DNA of 64,000 bases from Zanthoxylum bungeanum (lineage: Eukaryota; Streptophyta; Magnoliopsida; Sapindales; Rutaceae), in NCBI GenBank assembly GCA_019454045.1, contig SKCR01038883.1, positions 45,347-109,346 on the forward strand, read 5' to 3'. Every line of letters starts with the position of its first letter. Position 1 is the first letter of the stretch. Below the pieces are notes generated by a model that saw only the letters and a list, made by a program, of their open reading frames with translations, ran no database searches and was not told the origin of the DNA. Both the position numbers and the translations under genes were made by a program. Below, in pieces: positions 36,040-47,983 of this stretch.

Positions 36040-37708
36040 GACAATTTCCGGCAATTGTTCTAACACCTAAAATACATCAATTACATTCAAAAGACAACAT
36101 TTTCATCACCAAAACAGAACAAACATCAGGTCTGATCCAGAGCAGAAAATGGCCAAATTACATGCTTTAAATCCAATTTTTTTCAAGGTAAATCTAATTA
36201 ATCATAACACCAACTCAAAGTCACCACACATGATTAACTATAGAACAATTGTAGGCATAATAAGAGTGGCTATCACACTCTAGAATGGCAACTCATCAAC
36301 AATTGATAAAATTGGATATAAATTACACTAATTTCATCTAATATACTTCACACATGCTTCACCTCCTTCCAAATCATCCACCATAACCAAAAGCCCCAAC
36401 TTTTACAAGCAAGGAAACCCTAGAACCATTCTAAGAAATCAAGAAACAAGAAACAAATTTCAAAGCTTTATGGATTTTGAAGATTACCTCTAAAACTCCA
36501 AAGTTCCTTAAGCAATTTCTTGATTTTTCCTTCACTTTTGTGCTTGAATCATCAAGCATCCATGAAACCCATTTTTCAATTTTCTAACTTGAGGTTCTCG
36601 GCAATGGATGATTCAACAAGAGAGAGAAAACAATTTTTCATTTTAAAAAGGGAGAAGACCGACTTTTTGGGGGCTTTTTTGTCCTTTTACAATTTAATCA
36701 AATCAAATTAATAATTAAGCTTTAAGTGGCCAATCAAAATGACACACATTTAGCTTAATAAATTCATGTCATCTGTCCAAATAATAATTGGACAAATTCT
36801 CATAACATTTATGGAAAAAGTCTAATTAATCAATCATTTAAATATTAACAATTAAATATCTAAAGAATTAATTAATATAATTATTATAATATATGTCTTT
36901 TTATTTACAATAAATAAAAAATACATATATTTATGGCATGTGTCAAAATCTCATTTGATGAATAATTAATGTGTATCTAATCGTATTATGTATCAAATAC
37001 AAATACACAATAATTATTATCGGACAAAATCCTCTAATGCATGTGTTATCGTTTAACCAATTAAACGATCCGAATTAACTCACTTAATCCGGTGAAGTAT
37101 TATGAATAATCCGTATTATTCATATCGAGTTGCCCAAGTGCTCAATGAGTACACTTCATATTATGGGACTCTCTAAGTTTAGGTTTATCCGTCACGAAAT
37201 CTAATTTCGTGTCCATAATCCACCCACTCATGGATTATGATGACCTCAGATAATCTCGCTAAACTATGCAAGCCGAGGTCATTGCATACTTATAATCCCA
37301 CCGTCACAGGCAATCCGTATTATACCTGGGATATAAATAACAACGTCAAATCCGTTCGGTATAATACAATCGACTTTCAATTTATGAGGTCTAAATAACA
37401 CTCAGAACTGGTTTCCGAAGTTATACCACGGCCATGGATTTACTATATCGTAAACACGTGAGGATGCCTATGCCTTGTACAAAGGACTGACAGATCCTAT
37501 CTTGATACGCACTGGATATCATGAGCATCAGTCCACACCCAATGAACAGACGGAGGTCTGATCATGAATAGATTGTTGACGTGACTGCCATCAAAGTGTG
37601 GAGGATAACTCATATATCTCATTGTGGTATCTCAAGTCGAATGACATCTATGCTCGCTCAACTCGGGAAGGTTCCTATTGACGTTGGTGTACCATCTATT
37701 AGGAAATC
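36040..37708 (-). mobile_element. B' 3' LTR, piece 2
   Basis: It continues the B' LTR after element B. Its right part is the reverse complement of the conserved family-B block (AACAGACGGAGGTCTGATC at about 37544). It ends GGTGTACCATCTATTAGGAAATC, where element A inserted; the sequence resumes at 49987. Confidence 0.75.
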
Positions 37709-39714
37709 TGTTGGACAGTTATGACCCATAGCGTCACTATTTGTACAGATCATGGTGTTGTTGTACAAATTAACTATGTGACAAAGGAAATTGCTCTTTT
37801 ATCATTTGTGATTAGATCACCAAGATGTATAAATTATGAAAGGTCCATATGATTAGTTCCTGGATTGAGATGATATGAGACAGTATCAATCCATGAAGTT
37901 TTAATCATTAAATATCCCTAGTCAGAGTATTATCGAGATTGGACATCGATAATGCGTAAAAGACTAGTATTACACTTGTGCGCGTTGTGAGGGCATAACG
38001 ACATAGTTCTCATATATTTGGGTATATGATACTCATGCAAGTGTAGTAGGAGGTTGTGTTTTACCGATGGTACGGGAAACAGCTTCGCTCTGGATAGACC
38101 CCTCAGAATTCCATTGGTAGTATGACTATGTGACTATGGAAGTCCGAATCAGGGTAGGTGTATTTGGTCTTAACCTGAGACTTGCACCGCTAATACTTGC
38201 GACAATCAATGTACTTTGGTTTTGGTCGTCCAGGGCTTTAACAGGTTATGTGTACGCCTCTTCTGGGTATATTGAGAATCGTCGTGTATTGGGTGTGATG
38301 TCGAGATGGAAGTATCACTCTAGTCATAGTGGAGATGATGATCACGTAGGATACGGAACTTGTTCTCTTATGTACTGCAGTCATCGGGATAATATGACTA
38401 GGTCATGATTATCCGATTATAGAGACTAGTTACCAGAGATCCGATATGTGCTTCGTACGGGGCAGACACATTTCCAGCCCCAGGCCTTGCACGTGACATC
38501 CGATACTGGATCGAAATACACAATACTACGTGTACTACGCCTGATATAGATCACATATTCCTGTAAGGATATTTCTGGAGAATTGGGTAGGCATGTCGCT
38601 TTGCTAGAAGCCAACCTTGTCTTGTAAATTGGTACAAACGTAGTACTAGGTACTTACGTGTTCGGATAGTCCGACGACTGGATTTACTGCCAACATATCC
38701 GGGGATCTCATGGGTCGCTTCCCGAAGATTCACCAATGACGTATGACTCACACTTTATTAATCTGGGATTAATTAATTAGAGAGAAAATTAATCCGGGAT
38801 TAATTACAGAAATATTTTATCTGGGATAAAATATTAATTAAAGAGAGAGAATGATTAATTTGGAATTAATCGATAATTAATATATTCGATATATTAAAAG
38901 AAATTGGATTTCGACGCGGAATTGAAATTAGATTTTAATTCGGGCGAACGAGTTAATTTAGAATTAATTCGTTAACGATGTCAATAGTGATTTTGCTAGG
39001 CATAATTATTTAATTACGTCGCAACGGAAAAATTCGTTAATTTGGAATTAGCGAACCCGAGCCCGGGAGTGTTTGCGGGCGCACTCGCATTGCTAATTTA
39101 AGTGCGGCCCACAAGTCACATCAAGCGTCAAATCATTAGTCACATCAAGCGTCAAATCACTTGTCACTTTGAGTGATGTGACAACTTGTCACTTGATTGA
39201 TTGATGGAAGTGGTTGTTGGCATTATTGCCATTTGAATTTTGGAAAGCAAAATTGGTAAATGAATTTTGAATTCAATTTATGTGTATTAGATACACATTC
39301 TCTCACCAATCAACACAACACACTCATTCTCTCCCTCCTCTCATCTCTCTCGCCCAAGGGGCTGCATCTTCTTTTTCTGTTTTCTGTCATTACCGAGACA
39401 TGAAGGAGAAACAAGTGAGGATTTGTTGCAAATTTTCACGGAGTGCTAGCACACTTTAAGGGTTTTGCGAAGGTGATAGAGAAACCGACTTGTGAGCTTG
39501 GAATCACCACCCAAAAGCTTGGAGCTTGGACCAAAAATGAAGGACATAAACCAGTAAAGCCGAGAGCCTCATGGAGCTTCAAAGGGCATAAAAAGTTTTG
39601 TTCTTCGTCGCATCGCTCAACCGATCATTGTGAGTATTCCGTAACTTCTTTGATGTATTCATACATATGTTTCTATGCTTAAATTTATCATTGGGACCTT
39701 AGAGAAACCCAACA
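37709..39714 (+). mobile_element. 5' LTR of the family-A element
   Basis: It starts TGTTGGACAGTTATGACCCA and ends AGAAACCCAACA, 2006 bp. A frame at 38130-38408 (MTMEVRIRVGVFGLNLR) is shared with the other family-A LTRs. Confidence 0.92.
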
Positions 39715-39715
39715 A

Positions 39716-39728
39716 TGGTATCAGAGCC
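39716..39728 (+). other. Primer binding site of the family-A element, initiator-Met tRNA type
   Basis: TGGTATCAGAGCC begins two bases after the 5' LTR. Confidence 0.9.
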
Positions 39729-40281
39729 AATATTGAGCATGAAACTTTTTAGGGTTAAAATTGGGTAAATTGAATTTGAGCATGTTTGAGTGAAATTAAT
39801 TGTTTGAGCATGCTTGTAAATGAATGACTTGGAGTTATTTGTGATCAATTTTGTGAAAATTGGATTGGATCATTTTTCCCAAAAAATTGAGGCTTGACCG
39901 AGAGATATAGAACCCTAATAGTCATGGTATTTTTGATTTTTGATTCATTGGATGACTTGAAATAATAGGGTAATGTTGATTTAAGATTCAATTGGATTGG
40001 ATTTAAAATTGGACATAAATATACCCTAAATGCCGAGACTAGTGAATCATGAAATGGGTTTGATTTTTGATTAAAATGTGTTGGACATGTTTTGATGATA
40101 ATGAGCATAATTAATTGTGCAAATTTGTATTTTGGAAATGTTAATTTGGGTGATTAATTATGGCATTACACTTTGAGTAATTAAATTGTGAAATTGGAAT
40201 TTTGGAATTTAATTATGTTGGGCCAAATTTGGAATTGGGCTTGTAAATTTGTAATTGGGCTTTAATGGGCTTGGTTGTACC

Positions 40282-42693
40282 TGTAGGGGTTTTAGGGGCG
40301 GAATCCGGTAACGCAGCGGAAGCGGTGGAAAATCAAATTTTCCATCAAAACACCAAAAGCACCAAAATCCCCAAATATTTCTCACTTGGCCGAATGCTCC
40401 CAATTGGTGCCATTTTGTGCACTTTGTCATTTCATGCTTCAAAACACATCAAGATGTAATCCAATCAACATGAAACTTTATATGCATCATATACACATCC
40501 AAATACACAACATATATGAAAAGCCCCAAATTTGGAATTGGTCATGAACCCTAATTTTTCAATTTCTTCAAATTGGACAAATTAGACCAAATTGGTTAAA
40601 TCCAATACTTCAATCATGTTTCTTCCATCCAATCAAAGTCTCAACACAATGAAACAACTCAAGATCAAATCTAGGTCATCTAAGAGTGGGTCAACAACTC
40701 TAGATTAGCAACAAGGTTTCCAAAACCATAAAAGAATACTTATAACTACACTAGTCACAAGCTTTCTCCATTATACATGCTCAACACTTTCACCAAAATT
40801 TTATCCATCAAAAACACAAAGAATAAAGAATATAAAAACTCAAGAACATCACAAGATGTTTCCCACAACAAGAGGAACAAATTACTCTCTAATGGAAGGT
40901 TGGAAATACTTACTATTTTCCAAGCTTTTCTTGATTTTTCTTTCTTTTCTCTCTAGCATTCTTTGCCTTCCTTTAATGGAGTTTTTGGTTAAAGTGTATT
41001 AGGTTAGATACCAAATGAAATGAAAAACAATATATACTTGCATCACAAAGGCCTTGGCCGAATTTGGCAAAGGCATATACAAGAAATATTAATTTCATTT
41101 CATTTGAATTTCATTAAATCAACTTGATAAAATATCTTAATAACACTTTATAGATATTTATATTAAGTCAACAAATGCAACTAAGAAAAATATAACTCTT
41201 ATATTTTATAAGTGTTGGCCGAATTTATCAAGAAATAAAGGAAAAAAATATTTTCATTTTTCAAACAATTTGAACAAATATCTTAAGAAGTCAAAATCAA
41301 TTTGACAACCATTTCCTTTAATGTATAAGTCAACAATTGCAACTTATAATCACTTCCTAACTTTATCATTTGGTGATATATTTATATTTTAATTATATTA
41401 ATCATTTAACAATTAAATAATTAAATAATTAATTAAATACAAATATATCAAATATATGTATTATATTTGCTTTAAATATCTCAAATACATATATTAATGA
41501 TATATGTCAAATACCTTTATTTGACTATTTATTAATGTGTATTTAATAATATCATATATAAATACAAATACACATTAATTAGAAAATGACGGTTCGGCCC
41601 GTTCGCATGTATTTTTCGTTTAACGATTAAATGATTTATAAATAATCATCATTATTCATAAATGTTGCTCTAGTGCTCTACGAGTATGTTTCATTATTGA
41701 GACTCTCTAGATTCAGGTATATCCGTCACGAAATCCAATTTCATGTCCATAATCTATCCACCCGTAGATTATGACGATCACGGATAAACTAGCTGAATCA
41801 TACAGGTCGAGGTCATTGCATACGTATAATCCCTCCGTCACAGGTATCCAGATAATCCCAGAGATATAGATGTAAACGTCAAATCTATATAGGTATTATC
41901 TCGTCGACGTATCTATTAGCAACAATTTAAATAACACTCGGAACTTACTTCCGATGTATAATGTGGCCACAGATTTAACATACTGCTAATTATATATGGA
42001 CTACCTATGCTCTGTACACAGAACTGACGGATCCTATCTTGACACACACAGGATATCCTGAGGATCGATCCACACCCAACAAACAGGCGGAGGTCTGATC
42101 TAAATAGATCGGTGACGTGACTGCCATCTAAGTGTGGAGGATGTCTCATACATCCACAGTGGTATCTCAAGTAGAAGGACCACTATGCTACTCAACCCGA
42201 GAAGATTCTTATTGACGTTGGAGTACCATCCATTAAGAATCTTCGGTGAGCCGTTCAGTGTTTATACACTATAAACACCTACACGTCTATACGAGTCTCC
42301 CTAGACTCATGGTTCATTGGGATAAACCATCGGACCAAGTCTCGATATACGACATGTACTGGTCTCAACAGATTTGACTAACCGACCCGTGTTAGCAAAT
42401 CTTGACCAGGAACTATGTTTGATAATATACATATAGCAGTGACACTTCCCAATGTCAATTACAAACTAACTTTGTAACTGTGTACTGCATTATATATTAT
42501 CGGGACTTTGTCTAATATATACATATCACTAAACCACATTTAGTTTCAATCTAATCGTAATCAGATCGAATACGTATATAAAAACAAGAGGTGCAACCAT
42601 AAATAACTAATATTATGGAATAAGGGGATGTTCGTATTCATGAGTCAGACATAAATACGGTCCGGATTGACGCTCTAAGCACCAACCCCAACA
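40282..42693 (-). mobile_element. Family-B solo LTR (minus strand) with target duplication GTACC
   Basis: It runs from TGTAGGGGTTTTAGGGG to CACCAACCCCAACA, 2412 bp, with GTACC at 40277-40281 and 42694-42698. The related leader at about 5700-5720 on the minus strand shows the intact site (GGTTGTACCAAGATGGG read on its own strand). No PBS or internal sequence is next to it. Confidence 0.93.
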
Positions 42694-44822
42694 GTACCAA
42701 GATGGGTTTATGCTAAATTGGTTGGATCCAATTGGGCCCAAAACCATATCCATAAAGTCCAATTATTACTAATGGACCTTTAATTTTAATTGGTCCTAAA
42801 TTGGTTTCTAGGCACATAAGGGTGATTCCTTTAAATGGGCTTTAGTCTTTGGGTTTGACCCAAGTTGACCAAAAGTCCATGCCTTATGAAATTAATTGAA
42901 AGCCCATTGGACTTTAATTAAATTAACATTGGATGTTAATCGGGCTTTGAGACCCGTAACGATTAGATTTGGAATATAAGTCGTAAGAGTTCATTAATAA
43001 AGTGTAACATTTAATCTGGAATTAAATAAATGAGTTAGTATTTAATACAAATTAAATTGGATTTAATGTTGTAGTTTAATTTAATTCAAGAATTTGTACT
43101 TTGAGTACTTATTCGTAAAACGAGTTTGACTCGAGCAAAATCAAATCGTTGTTTAAACATTGGATGTTCATTAATTATCAGATTAATTAATTGGATTAGA
43201 TTGATTGATAACATGCTTGTGTGAATACATGGTTGCGATGCATGAATAATGTATATCAGATGGATATTAGATGGGTGGGGTAATTTTGGAAATTGTTGTA
43301 ATAAATTTAGAATTTATTAATTGCACCTGCGTGTCCAGCCTATTACCTCCTTACTCTTTGTATTTCTCTTCTCACTATTCCCCTCAATGTAAATGAGGTT
43401 TCTTTAGAAGTGTTATGTAACGGGTAGAAGCAATACTTGTGCTAGCAGGAGAGAGGAAATAGAGAGATTTGTTCTAGGAACAATGTGTAAAGTATCCATC
43501 CGCATATCATTATTATTTATTTTACGCGCCTTATTATGTGTTAAGAATGCATGTTTAAGGGTGTATGATGATGAGACCTTAACAAATATAATTAATTGGT
43601 TGCCAATTGCACGCGAAAAACCCTCACAAAATATTAAGCGTTTTTCCTTCCATTGAGTGATTCTTACTCAAGATCCAAGACTGGCATTGGTTTGTTGGCC
43701 AAAGTCAAGACCTTTGTCCGTCGAGGATGTGTTTGAATCATGAAGGCTTTGTTCCATATTGGTGTCTTGTCCAAGTTGTGATTTGTTGGCCAAAGTCAAG
43801 ATCAGTTATTGTCCATCGACATTGATTACGAAGCTTTCCATGGTCAATGGGTTCCGCTTAACTGGGATCACTAAGTTTTGTGCCAAAGCCAAAGCTTAGT
43901 TGATTCAGAGGAAAAAGGTTAGGCAATATATTGGATATATTGGCATATATAAGATATATGTTTCGGACTTGGATGTCCACCTACTGGATCTAGGAATTGG
44001 ATGGGATCCAATTGATCTTAGAGATCTACCTAGTTAATTATCATACAATTTGTTGGCCAAAGTCAAGATTGTGTGTTATTTAACGGGATCATAGCCCACT
44101 AGGAAACAAGGTTTCCCGAGTACTCAACAGATGGTTAGAGGCTCGCCGAAAAATAGTGGGAGGCAAGTATTAAATTTGCAATATTCGTTTAGTTACTTGC
44201 CATACGCACTCATTACAAATATTTCGTTAAATAAATTAATATATTAGTTGGACTAATAATTAATTGTTGTTTTATTTAACAGTTGGACTGTACTCAAACT
44301 AATTTCAATTTATAGTTGATTTTATAATTGGATTATAGTAATCAATATAATTGAATTTAATCAATTAAATTATAGTTGATTATATAGTTGGACTATAGTA
44401 ATCATTATAATGAATAGTACCTAAAATCGTTGATTAAATAGTTGGACTATTAGAATCAAGATAATTTGAAAGATTAGTGTTTAAAACATAATCCTGGGTG
44501 AAAATGTATTTAAACGACTTTAATTTTCAAATTGGGAATAAAACTTCAGGATAGTCCTGAAAGTCGAGAAGTTACTTTATTTGATATAGTGACGTCTCGA
44601 GCCTAAGCTCGAAGTTGAGCAAATAGTGGAGCATGATCTTTGGAAGATTCATGTGATGATAACTTTAGTGCTTAATCCATTAAACTTGCCAAATAGACTC
44701 CTTAATTTCTTAATCAGAACTAAGGATTAGATCATTATAGTATGATAATGAAATTGAAGGATCTTCGTAGATCTATTTTAGATATTTGAAGTACTAAATT
44801 GCAATAGTAAACTCTTGGAGAG
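42694..44822 (+). other. Leader of the family-A element with two hairpin arrays
   Basis: There is no ORF. Four copies of a TTTGTTGGCCAAAGTCAAG-type motif lie at 43691-43709, 43782-43800, about 43886-43905 and 44049-44067, each in the loop of a different self-complementary stem. A second set of six hairpins with a TGG loop lies at 43924-43942 and 44242-44459. A longer stem AATTGGAT/ATCCAATT with loop GGG is at 43995-44013. The position between PBS and gag is where LTR elements keep dimerisation and packaging signals; that role is inferred. Confidence 0.65.
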
Positions 44823-45125
44823 TTAATGGCTATACTCAAGGAGACAAAGCCAAAGTTTACAATATGGCAAGAAGCGCAAGACGCACCTTACTTCGATATC
44901 CCAGAAGGCCAAGGCTTGGCCAAAAGCTTCTGGAGTATAGAAAATGGGCAAAGGCAAAGTCATTAGAATCTTCTGGGAAGATAAATGACATATCCCAAAA
45001 TGTCTGCCTAAATTGTGGCAAATGGGGACACGAAAGCGTGACTGCCGTATGGACAAGGAAGACATGAAGGAATTGAAGACGGTGCAAGGCTCCGACTTCA
45101 AATATGTTTGTCATAAATATGTTCA
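44823..45125 (+). pseudogene. Copia gag C-terminal remnant with zinc knuckle (family A)
   Basis: A broken zinc knuckle is visible: CLNCGKWGHE at about 45003-45032, then after a one-base shift RDCRMDKEDMKEL, together giving the C-x2-C-x4-H-x4-C pattern. Upstream stops and shifts hide the capsid part. It precedes the pol remnant in normal Copia order. Confidence 0.55.
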
Positions 45126-45739
45126 ATAATTAGTATTAAAATTGGATTTTAGCTACTGAATATGGTATATAAATATGTACTGGTGTGTAGAATCTGCTGT
45201 ATAGCAGGATACTAACTTTAGTGGAGATTAATCTGCGAATTGAAAACGGGACGAAAGTCGTTGTTTTAACCGTAGAAACCTAAGTTTAGGAACTACCCTT
45301 CGAGTGTGTACTTAAATTAGGAAACTATTAAAATGTAACTAGTTTGACTAGATACATTATCTCTATATCAGGGTTTAACCCGTTGCGGGTATACCTTTAT
45401 ATTCTAGAACACTAAAGTGTTTTATTTTATAAAGATGATATTGAGATAAACACATTAGATGTGAATAACAATATTTATATTTTGAATATAAATAAATCTC
45501 AAACATATAACATGACAAACAAATAGCTCAAACTGAATTAATCAGTTGAGACTTATATGTGGCATTGTTGTCTGGGACACAATTAACAAGACTCGTATAT
45601 CCACACTTTTGAAGAGTGGATACTAGGACAGATTTGATTCCATTCAAATAATATCTACGAATCTAGTTTATTGAGCAAAATGCCTATAATACTTTTTACT
45701 TGGTAAAAGTGTAAATGCCATCGATCTGTTAGCCCTCGT

Positions 45740-47964
45740 TCATAGTGACGTAAGTGGGCCCATGTCTAGCTAGTCTAGAGGTGGATATGAATGCTTCGTA
45801 ACCTTTACGGATGTGGCATCGCGTTATGGTTATGTGTTTCTTTTGAAAGACAGATCAGAAACTTTCAAAGAGTTTCGACACGAAGTTAACAAACAGATCG
45901 GCTAAAGTATTAAAACCGTCACGGTTAGACCATGATGAAAATACTTGAGCAATAAGTTTCTCAAATACTTGAAAGATTATAGTATTCTTTCAATGAGGAC
46001 TCCTCATGGAACACGTCATTTTGACGGTGTGTCCGAACTGAGAAACCGAATTTTGTTGGACATGATAAGGTTAATCATGAGTCGCTCTGAGCTACCATTT
46101 CCTTCAATGGATAAGCATTAAACAGTGCAAAACTTATTTTGAATAAGGTTCCATAAAAATCTGTTAGACAGATTTCATATTAGATATGAACAAGAATGAA
46201 ACTGGGTTTCTCATTCCTGAAGATTTGGGAATGCTAGGCATATGTTTGGATGATACCAAACTAAAACCCAAATCGGATAAGTGCCTAAATTGTAGGTTAT
46301 CCTAGGGAAACCAAAAGTATAGTACTTATACATCTCACATGAGAACAATAAAATTGTTGCTCACCATGCGGTTTTCCTAAGAGGAATACCTATATGCAGT
46401 GGTAAGTGGGAGGAAAGTAAAACTCGATGAAAATCGGAGTAATACTATTCCAGGCACCGAGTCCTTAATGGAACATAAATAGTTCATCAGGGATGAAACT
46501 ATACCAATAATCTTCGAATACACAAGAACCACGTAAGTCGGAGAGAGTCAGAAAACAACCTGGGGTATGGATTTCTGATCTCACCTCATAAAGATGTCAA
46601 TCTTATTGAGGGATACGAACTGACTACGAATGAGGAGGTGATACAGGGTATCAACTCCCTATTATGGCAAAGTGACATATTATCCAAAATGGATTCCATG
46701 TATACCAACTATATTTGGACACTAGTTGTTGTACCGCAAGGCATTGTGCCTATTGGTACTATATAAGTCTTCAAGGAAGACATACATGGAAGGAAACATA
46801 CCAACGTACAAAGCTAGGCTTGTAGCGAAAAAGGGATCGTTATCAACATTGTGTCGATTACGATGAAACCTTTTACCTGTTGCCGTGGTAAATCCATTTG
46901 GATAATGCTTGCTAATGCTGCATGTTTCATTAATGAAATATGGCAGCTGAATGCCAAAATCGCTTTCCTTAACGGAAGCCTTTTGGAGGATGTTTAAAAC
47001 ATCCTGACGATTTTGTCATACCAAAACTAGCAAACAAGGTTTGCAGGTTATTCGATCCATGAATGGATTGAAGCAAGCATTGAATTCTTGGAATTATCGT
47101 TTTGATGTAATCATAATGGTGTATGATTTAATTCAAAACGAATAAGATTCTTGTGTATATGAGAGGGTTAGTGGGAGTGCACTAACAATGAATGTCCTAA
47201 ATAATGATAATATGTCATTTCTTGGAAATGATATTCCCATAAAACAATCAGTGAAAGCTTGGCTTTCAAGAAAATTCTTCGTGGAATTCTTAGGAGAAAA
47301 CAACCTTTATTCTAGGAATAAAGATCTACTGGGATAGATTTAAAGTTGTTAGCACTCTCCGAGAAATCGTACATTGAAATAAATGTACGCGACCTGGTGT
47401 CTCATACGCTTTGAGCATATGGAGTCACAATCGGGCCAATCCATGTGATAATCACTGGATTGATGTTAAGAACATCCTTAAGTATCTTAGAGGAACTAAG
47501 GATGCTGTCTTATACTATGGAGGAGAACTTGAAGTGACTAGGATCACTGTTGCAAGTTTCTTAACCGACAAAAAAGACTATAAGTCGTAATAACGGTACT
47601 ATAAAGTTTGAATAACGAAACAGTGAGCTGGAAATCTTCCAAGCAAGATACTGTTACCGAATAAACAACAAAAGTGGATTATTTTTGCAGCTGAGGCAGC
47701 AATAGAATCCTAATCAGATTAAGAATAGTTCTGTTAGAAGCTGAGCTAGGCTACAGCGCAGGCTAAAGAATTAATGGTCTCATCAACGATCCAGATATAT
47801 ACTTCGACTATTCATCTCATTCGTTCGGATCATACATCGTGGCGATGTGATGATCGAATAAATCGTATCAGATGATAATCATGCAAATCCGCTGACGAAA
47901 GTATTTTCTCAGAAATTTGAGCGAACCGTACAAAGTTCGGGTGTAGGACACTCGAGTGACTGGC
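45740..47964 (+). pseudogene. Decayed Copia pol of the family-A element
   Basis: Readable traces in order: integrase (FTDVASRYGYVFLLKDRSET then FKEFRHEVNKQIG, about 45800-45905; a garbled GTRHFDGVSELRNR, about 46011), reverse transcriptase start (GIVPIGTI then KEDIHG, about 46740), QLNAKIAFLNG (about 46947), CTRPGVSYAL-like text (about 47388) and NHWIDVKNILKYLRGTKDAV (about 47454). Stops and shifts occur in every part. These are Copia motifs of the TNT-type polyprotein. The protein cannot be made as one piece. Confidence 0.75.
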
Positions 47965-47972
47965 TATAGGCC

Positions 47973-47982
47973 AAGTGGGAGA
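47973..47982 (+). other. Polypurine tract of the family-A element
   Basis: AAGTGGGAGA lies one base before the 3' LTR. Confidence 0.8.
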
Positions 47983-47983
47983 T

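Noticed and set aside
39443..39954. 79-codon ORF MLAHFKGFAKVIEKPTCELG, also at 49715
   Set aside because: It is repeated because it lies near the 3' end of both family-A LTRs; no other support for coding.
44857..45126. Minus-strand ORFs opposite the family-A gag remnant
   Set aside because: They are the complement of the decayed gag region, whose plus strand shows a zinc knuckle.
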